DNA of 64,000 bases, taken from Panopea generosa (Eukaryota; Mollusca; Bivalvia; Adapedonta; Hiatellidae). The stretch lies in the NCBI GenBank assembly GCA_029582155.1, contig CM055905.1, forward strand, positions 2,717,920-2,781,919, written 5' to 3'. The position numbers and the translations under genes are program-made. The number at the start of each line of letters is the position of its first letter. Position 1 is the stretch's first letter. Shown here one piece after another: positions 58,022 to 64,000 of this stretch. The notes below the pieces were generated by a model. That model worked only from the letters and a program-made list of their open reading frames with translations. It had not been told where the DNA came from and ran no database searches.

Positions 58022-59530
58022 CATTTATCCTTATATCAGGTGGAATTACCCTTATATCAGGTAGAATTATTATTACATTAGGTGGAATTACCCTTATATC
58101 AGGTAGAATTATTATTACATTAGGTGGAATTACCCTTATATCAGGTAGAATTATTATTACATTAGGTGGAATTACCCTTATATCAGGTAGAATTATTATT
58201 ACATTAGGTGGAATTACCCTTATATCAGGTAGAATTATTATTACATTAGGTGGAATTACCCTTATATCAGGTAGAATTATTATTACATTAGGTGGAATTA
58301 CCCTTATATCAGGTAGAATTATTATTACATTAGGTGGAATTACCCTTATATCAGGTAGAATTATCATAACATTAGGTGGAATTACCCTTATATCAGGTAG
58401 AATTATTATTACATTAGGTGGAATTACCCTTATATCAGGTAGAATTATTATTACATTAGGTGGAATTACCCTTATATCAGGTAGAATTATTATTACATTA
58501 GGTGGAATTACCCTTATATCAGGTAGAATTATTATTACATTAGGTGGAATTACCCTTATATCAGGTAGAATTATTATTACATTAGGTGGAATTACCCTTA
58601 TATCAGGTAGAATTATTATTACATTAGGTGGAATTACCCTTATATCAGGTAAAATTATCATTACATTAGGTGGAATTACCCTTATATCAGGTAGAATTAT
58701 CCTTATATCAGATAGAATTATCATTACATTTGGTAGAATTATCCTGATATTAGGTAGAATTACCCTTATATCAGGTAGAATTATCATAACATTAAGTGGA
58801 GTTATCCTTATATCAGGTAGAATTATCCTTATATCAGGTAGAAATACCCTTATATCAGGTAGAATTATCATAACATTAGGTGGAATTACCCTTATATCAG
58901 GTAGAATTATTATTACATTAGGTGGAATTACCCTTATATCAGGTAGAATTATTATTACATTAGGTGGAATTACCCTTATATCAGGTAGAATTATTATTAC
59001 ATTAGGTGGAATTACCCTTATATCAGGTAGAATTATTATTACATTAGGTGGAATTACCCTTATATCAGGTAGAATTATTATTACATTAGGTGGAATTACC
59101 CTTATATCAGGTAGAATTATTATTACATTAGGTGGAATTACCCTTATATCAGGTAAAATTATCATTACATTAGGTGGAATTACCCTTATATCAGGTAGAA
59201 TTATCCTTATATCAGATAGAATTATCATTACATTTGGTAGAATTATCCTGATATTAGGTAGAATTACCCTTATATCAGGTAGAATTATCATAACATTAAG
59301 TGGAGTTATCCTTATATCAGGTAGAATTATCCTTATATCAGGTAGAAATACCCTTATATTAGGTAGAATTATCCTTATATCAGGTAGAAAAATACCCTTA
59401 TATCAGGTAGAATTATTCTTATATCAGGTAGAATTATCTTTGAATTAGGTACAATTATCCTGATATTAGGTAGAATTATCCTTATATCAGGTAGAATTAT
59501 CATTATATTAGGTAGAGTTATCCTTATATG
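58022..59530. repeat. 21/42-bp satellite array with higher-order structure
   Basis: Basic unit is 21 bp (GGTAGAATTATCCTTATATCA type). Most of it runs as 42-bp dimers ending in ATTATTATTACATTA. A distinctive variant block recurs 504 bp apart (marker at 58771 and 59275). A 464-codon minus-strand frame results from the multiple-of-3 unit length. Confidence 0.96.
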
Positions 59531-59830
59531 ATATACTTTCTTCACTATGTTGTGTATATTTGTTAATATATTATGTAGATTTGACATTATATTAGGTAGA
59601 ATTATCCTTATATTAGGTAGAATTATCCTTATATTAGGTAGAACTCTCTTAGGTAGAATTATGATTATTTGATATTCTTTCTTCATTATGTTGTGTATAT
59701 TTGTCATTATATTATGTATATTTTTCATTATATGTTATGTATTTGACATTATATTAGGTAGAATTATCCTTATATTAGGTAGAATTATCATTGTATTTGG
59801 TAGAATTATCTTAATATGATGTACTTTCTT
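59531..59830. repeat. Degenerate flank of the 21-bp array
   Basis: Scattered TATTAGGTAGAATTATCCTT units mixed with TTCTTCATTATGTTGTGTAT modules that recur at about 59540, 59680 and 59825. Confidence 0.8.
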
Positions 59831-60059
59831 CATTATGTTGTATATATTTGTCATTATATTATGTGTTTTTATTATATCATGTACATTTATCATTATATAA
59901 TGCAGACTTGCCATTATATGGTATATAATATCATACGATTTGATCGTTTAAAGATTAAATCAATTTATTAAAGAGACTATTCATTACCTATTTAGAAACT
60001 ATACACTACTCCATTTCTTTTTTTTATTTCTGATAAGCTCATTGTGAAGTCTGTGGAAT

Positions 60060-62130
60060 TTTTATTATAATTGTAAAGTTTGGTGTACATTTACAAAACA
60101 GCGATCAGGTGGACAGCCACAAATGACAAATGTTACATTTGCGAATGTTATCCTAAACTTACCTGGTGTTTTTTTTTTCAAAAGAAAGTCTAGATAATTG
60201 ATATATTAAAAAGGCTAACGTTGTTGATCTGCTGTACCGTGTACTATTTGATATCAGGATAATTTATTGTAACACGATACTTTTTGCAAATTGTCGATTT
60301 TGGAAAAAAAAAGCCGAAAGGGGGTTAGGGTACTATATTCTATTTTTTTTTAAATTAATGACGGTAAAGTTTGATGTATTAGTATTTTAGCTTTTCAGCT
60401 TTTGTACGAAGACAGTTTATATACTTCTTCTATGGAAATTTTTATTATTATTTTGTATATATTGTAACATGCTAATATTCGATGGCAAAAATAGAAATGG
60501 GAAAGGGGTGTTTAGTTCCTGTGTTTTCAAATGCCAGATGGTAAAAGTTCGATATACATATTTGCATTCTTGCATTGTCAGCTGATTTAGTAAGAAAATA
60601 AATTACATTTTCTACTGTATATTAAATTATTGGATGTCAGAACAATTTAGAAATGTTATCGTTCTGAAGTGGTCAAAAAGGCATAAATAGTGGATAGGGG
60701 TTCTATTTTTTAATTCAAATTCTAAATGGTAAAAGTTTGATATATTAGTATTACATTTTGGCATTGTCGGCTGATGTAATATGAAAGTAATTTTTTTTAC
60801 TACTTTTTTTTTTTATTATTAAAGCGATGATGACTTATTGTAAAATTTACCCTTGACCTCAATTGTTAGGTCTTTAATGTATAAACTTCTTGTTATTACC
60901 TTTATTATGATAATTATTAATAACCTTTATCATTTGGTTTGCGACATATACCGATGATACCAATCTTGCGATATTTAGCGCTAAAAGTGCGACATATAGC
61001 GGCATATTGTTTTGCGACATTAAGCTTTGGTTCCGATATTTACCGTCGGCTTTACGACGTATAACTTTGGTTGCAATATTTACCGTCAGTCTTGCGACAT
61101 GTAACGTTGGTTACGACATTTACGCCGGTGCGACATTTAACATTGCCATAACTTGTATAGTGTTTTCAGCATTAAGACTTCACCAGATGTAATACAGATT
61201 GCACAAGACCAACTACAGTGTGTCCGAGCTAAATGACAGTCTTCCCGCATATATACAAGAATCGTTTTCTTGAGCAGACCTCACACGAGCAATAGGAAAT
61301 AGCCTAAACGATTTTCAAATTGGACTGTGATGCACATATTCCTGTAGACAATGCCACGGCATTTGGAAAACGTTTCCCAATACAAAACTGCAGTGCTATG
61401 ACCTTGTTTTCTCCAGTGTTCAGTCATTCACAAATAACTTACTTAATAAGGAGAACGCAAAAAACAACATCCCTTTCAGATAGGTGAGGGAGTTCTGAAG
61501 ATGGTTCTTACTAATACTATAGCACAATTTGGATTTGCACAATATATTTTATGGACGCGATTGTGGAGATGATTTGCACTTTAACGTTTACAAAACAGCG
61601 ATCAGACGGACAGCCACAAATGAAAAATGAAGAAAGTCTAGATAACTGATATATTTGAAAGGTTAATGTGCATGATCTGCTGTACCTTGTACTATTTGGT
61701 ATCAGGAACATTTACTGTAACATGATACTATTCCAAAATTGTCCATTCTGTGGTGGTGGTGGGAGATCCATTAATGGGATAAGGATACTATGTTATATTC
61801 TATTTCAAATGTCAGATGGTCAAACAATTGATATACATATTTTTATTTTTTCATTGTCAATTAGTTTATAATATTTTTGCTATTTTGTCTTTTATCATTT
61901 GATGTAAAGACAACTTGTATCACGTTCCCATTAGAAAATTGACAAAAACTGGCAAAAAGTCGAATATGAGTATTGGTATTATATTTTATTTTTTTCAAAT
62001 TTATGATGGTAAAAATTTGATGTATTAGTTTTTCAGCTTTTTCAGCTTATGTACTAAGACAGCTTATATAGTTTTCTTATTTTTAGTATTTTTATGCAAC
62101 ATGTTAATATTCGGAGATTGTCAAAATATG
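60060..62130 (+). repeat. Old local duplication
   Basis: Blocks recur in order about 1.5 kb apart: AACAGCGATCAGGTGGACAG (60099) and AACAGCGATCAGACGGACAG (61593); GATCTGCTGTACC; TTTGATGTATTAGT with TTTCAGCTTTT; CATGCTAATATTCG and CATGTTAATATTCG. The motif GATGGTAAAAGTTYGAT recurs at least four times. Confidence 0.75.
60940..61142 (+). repeat. Degenerate GCGACAT repeat
   Basis: About ten boxes of the form GCGACATTTA / CGATATTTACCG, with a loose period of 20 and 40 bp and GC content above the surroundings. Confidence 0.6.
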
Positions 62131-62133
62131 TAG

Positions 62134-62375
62134 CCGGGCCCGATAAGCTCAGTCGGTGCACGTCTGACTATCAATCAAGGGACCGTGAGTTCGAATCCCC
62201 ACCCGGTCACAGTGTTCGTGATGTTTGCTATACGACACTGTGTCTAATTGTCTTTCGTCTGTCGCTGCTGATTCAAGTGGAAAAGCTATCAGTTAGTTGC
62301 GGTGCTCGAGTGCTGATAAGGTTAACTAACAAATCGTCGGTTAGACATCGATAACATAAAAATGACGATAAATAT
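62134..62375 (+). mobile_element. tRNA-derived SINE, family I
   Basis: GATAAGCTCAGTCGG head, GAGTTCGAATCCCC B box, body and a 3' end matching the copy at 19434. Inserted in an old duplicated region just upstream of the secreted-protein gene. Confidence 0.8.
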
Positions 62376-62543
62376 TCAAACATGTGCAAAAAAGGTAAAA
62401 ATTCAAAAGTGGTGGGGATGAACTTTTTACAATAAAAATGGTGAAGTCCGTTTCACGTCTAACGTGACATAGCGAACGTTGCATAAGCGCCCTGGGCACT
62501 GTCTAGACGGAAGTACTGAACTATCTGATGTAACCGTGTTGGG

Positions 62544-62551
62544 TATATAAG
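62544..62551 (+). promoter_or_regulatory. TATA box of the secreted-protein gene
   Basis: TATATAAG, about 30-36 nt before a TTTCACTAC-type initiator near 62578-62585. It fits the short 5' exon that ends at 62634. Confidence 0.6.
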
Positions 62552-62579
62552 CCACGGTTGTCAGGATTGGCGTTACTTT

Positions 62580-62634
62580 TCACTACATCTACAAACAGCA
62601 CACTCGTTCCAAACGTTCCAAACGTTCCAAAAAG
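62580..62634 (+). other. Non-coding 5' exon of the secreted-protein gene
   Basis: Inferred exon from the TATA-directed start to an AAAG/GTAAAT donor. It holds three tandem copies of GTTCCAAAC-like 9-mers (62606-62630). The intron runs to an ATTCCAG acceptor at 63378. Confidence 0.5.
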
Positions 62635-63390
62635 GTAAATATTGACTTTTAAAATTGTTTATGTGAAAACATTGAGCTTTGGTTATAAGTTTAACTTTGG
62701 TATGGTTGATTTGTGGACATAAATTACAAGCATACACGGAGGAGTTTTACTTACTTTTATTAAAATTAACAACATTGACGCACTTTTCTGTTGTAAAACT
62801 TTTATTTAAGAATTACAGCATGTGAAGCGTTCACAAAGGGATGGTCATTGGTCAGTTTAATCTTTATTTAAACTTATATGTTTAAACGAAACAGTTTTCT
62901 TTATAAATTATAGCGAGAAACTTTAACGTACACGTCGGACGTACAAATAGCCAACTGTATAAACATTATATTTTTTAAAAAAAAGCTGATTTTCATTACT
63001 GAAACAGAACTTGTACTAAGATAAATTCAAGGACTTGTACTGATATGTCTCTACTATTCCTTGACAAATTGAAACTTTAAAAATAAACTTCGATGAGTTA
63101 AGTAATAACCAACCTGTATTTTTACATTGTATTTTGTGAGTGAATGAATCTTAACTACTTCACATCTGGGACAGTGTGTGATTCTCATTGTGGGTGTGTT
63201 TTAATTGAACATTGACGAACTGACATGAACTTTTAATAACGGTGTCCACTGTGTAGCTTACATATCCAAGTTAAAATACAAGTGATCATATATATCTATA
63301 TCACTATAAACAATCATCATTTGGTATTTCTATAGAATGTATTTGCCAGATTATTCATTCATATATACTTTATTCCAGAATCAATCAACC

Positions 63391-63508
63391 ATGAAATCCT
63401 TCGCCGTCGCCGCCATTGCTCTGTTCTGTGTGTTCGCCATGACCATGGCCCAGTACCCATATGGATACGGAGGTGTCCAGCAGGGATCTAGCGGACTTGG
63501 AGGTGGTT
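63391..63508 (+). CDS. Secreted Gly/Tyr-rich protein, 5' part (signal-peptide exon)
   Basis: 39 complete codons from ATG at 63391. Residues 1-20 form a signal peptide: MK, a hydrophobic core AVAAIALFCVFAM, and a cleavage context TMA/Q. The mature part begins QYPYGYGGVQQGSSGLGGG, rich in Gly, Gln and Tyr, like shell-matrix or byssal proteins of molluscs. Third codon positions in the signal part are C-rich, unlike the AT-rich surroundings, as expected for a strongly expressed gene. A TATA box and a non-coding first exon lie upstream. The exon ends at a consensus GTAAGT donor (63509). Read without splicing, it would stop two codons later (41 residues). The remainder lies beyond the window. Family not identified; shematrin-like is a guess. 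Confidence 0.75.
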
Positions 63509-63517
63509 GTAAGTAAA

Positions 63518-63520
<3 letters not shown>

Positions 63521-63611
<91 letters not shown>
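63521..63611 (+). repeat. (CT)n microsatellite
   Basis: About 90 bp of CT repeats starting 12 nt after the donor of the signal-peptide exon. Confidence 0.97.
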
Positions 63612-64000
63612 TTTAAATTTGAGATATGTGTAACTTTAACCGATCCATGAAAAAGTACATCAATATTTTTTATTGAAATTTTGAAATTGGCTAAAAATAT
63701 TTATTTTCCAATACATCATGGCTATGTATACTGACTGACCTTAACGAGAGTACAACATCCCAACGCCGGGGTCGTAAGTTGGTACTATCGAATGCATCAT
63801 TTTACATTTTTATTGCAAATATACTTCTAAATACTAAGAACATAAGATCAGTATAGTTAGTTTTTATTTCATGAATATTTGGTGGATGTGTACGTCTTGA
63901 TCGAGTTTCACCTTTGTTTTTAGCTAAAAAAAACCCATAAATAATTAAGGTTAAAATGATTCCGTACGTTTGTTACATTGTGACATGTTTTAAGTTTTTA
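63612..64000. other. Intron 2 of the secreted-protein gene
   Basis: AT-rich, no further exon up to the window end. Confidence 0.45.

Noticed and set aside
57897-59291. 464-codon minus-strand frame (PNVIIILPDIRVI repeats)
   Set aside because: It is the 21-bp array read in a multiple-of-3 frame; it looks like a repeat protein only because the DNA is repetitive.

Overview
The window is AT-rich animal genomic DNA: split genes with GT-AG introns, long introns, SINEs, LINEs and many minisatellites. The style (tRNA-derived SINEs, palindromic MITEs, abundant tandem arrays) and a secreted Gly/Tyr-rich protein suggest a lophotrochozoan, probably a bivalve mollusc. The species cannot be fixed from the sequence alone.

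Three protein genes are supported. (1) A classical short-chain dehydrogenase/reductase (SDR), + strand, 8 coding exons, 3649-15882. (2) A complete argininosuccinate synthase (ASS), - strand, 14 coding exons, 53768 down to 19069, 414 codons, with the family's substrate-binding residues nearly all intact. (3) The 5' end of a TATA-driven secreted protein gene, + strand, from about 62580 past the window edge. SDR and ASS converge tail to tail with about 3.2 kb between their stop codons. ASS makes argininosuccinate from citrulline and aspartate. The SDR and the secreted protein have no evident pathway link to it.

Most of the length is repeats inside introns. SDR upstream region: 16-bp and 55-bp minisatellites (1-2.8 kb). 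SDR introns: a hAT-like MITE, SINEs, palindromic MITEs, a 47-bp array. ASS introns, from the 3' end of the gene: a TIR element carrying a SINE (intron 13), a 19-bp minisatellite touching the exon 8 acceptor (intron 7), a 74-bp array grown inside a SINE (intron 6), a 59-bp array of 4.2 kb with a 1,382-bp higher-order duplication (intron 3), and an 18-kb intron 1. Intron 1 holds a LINE nested in another LINE, both with recognisable target-site duplications, and a 60-bp array. Beyond the ASS start (54-62 kb) lie a repeat family of 0.6-0.9 kb, GC-box repeats resembling DNA-transposon ends, a 21/42-bp array of 1.5 kb, and an old local duplication.

The most notable points are: an SDR gene with no visible exon for the central beta3-alphaD-beta4 part of its Rossmann fold; nested LINEs whose removal by target-site logic restores the older element's frame; a LINE 3' tail shared by six loci, one on a tRNA-like SINE; and two cases suggesting satellite arrays seeded from SINE bodies. 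I found no convincing evidence for a wholly new molecular system.
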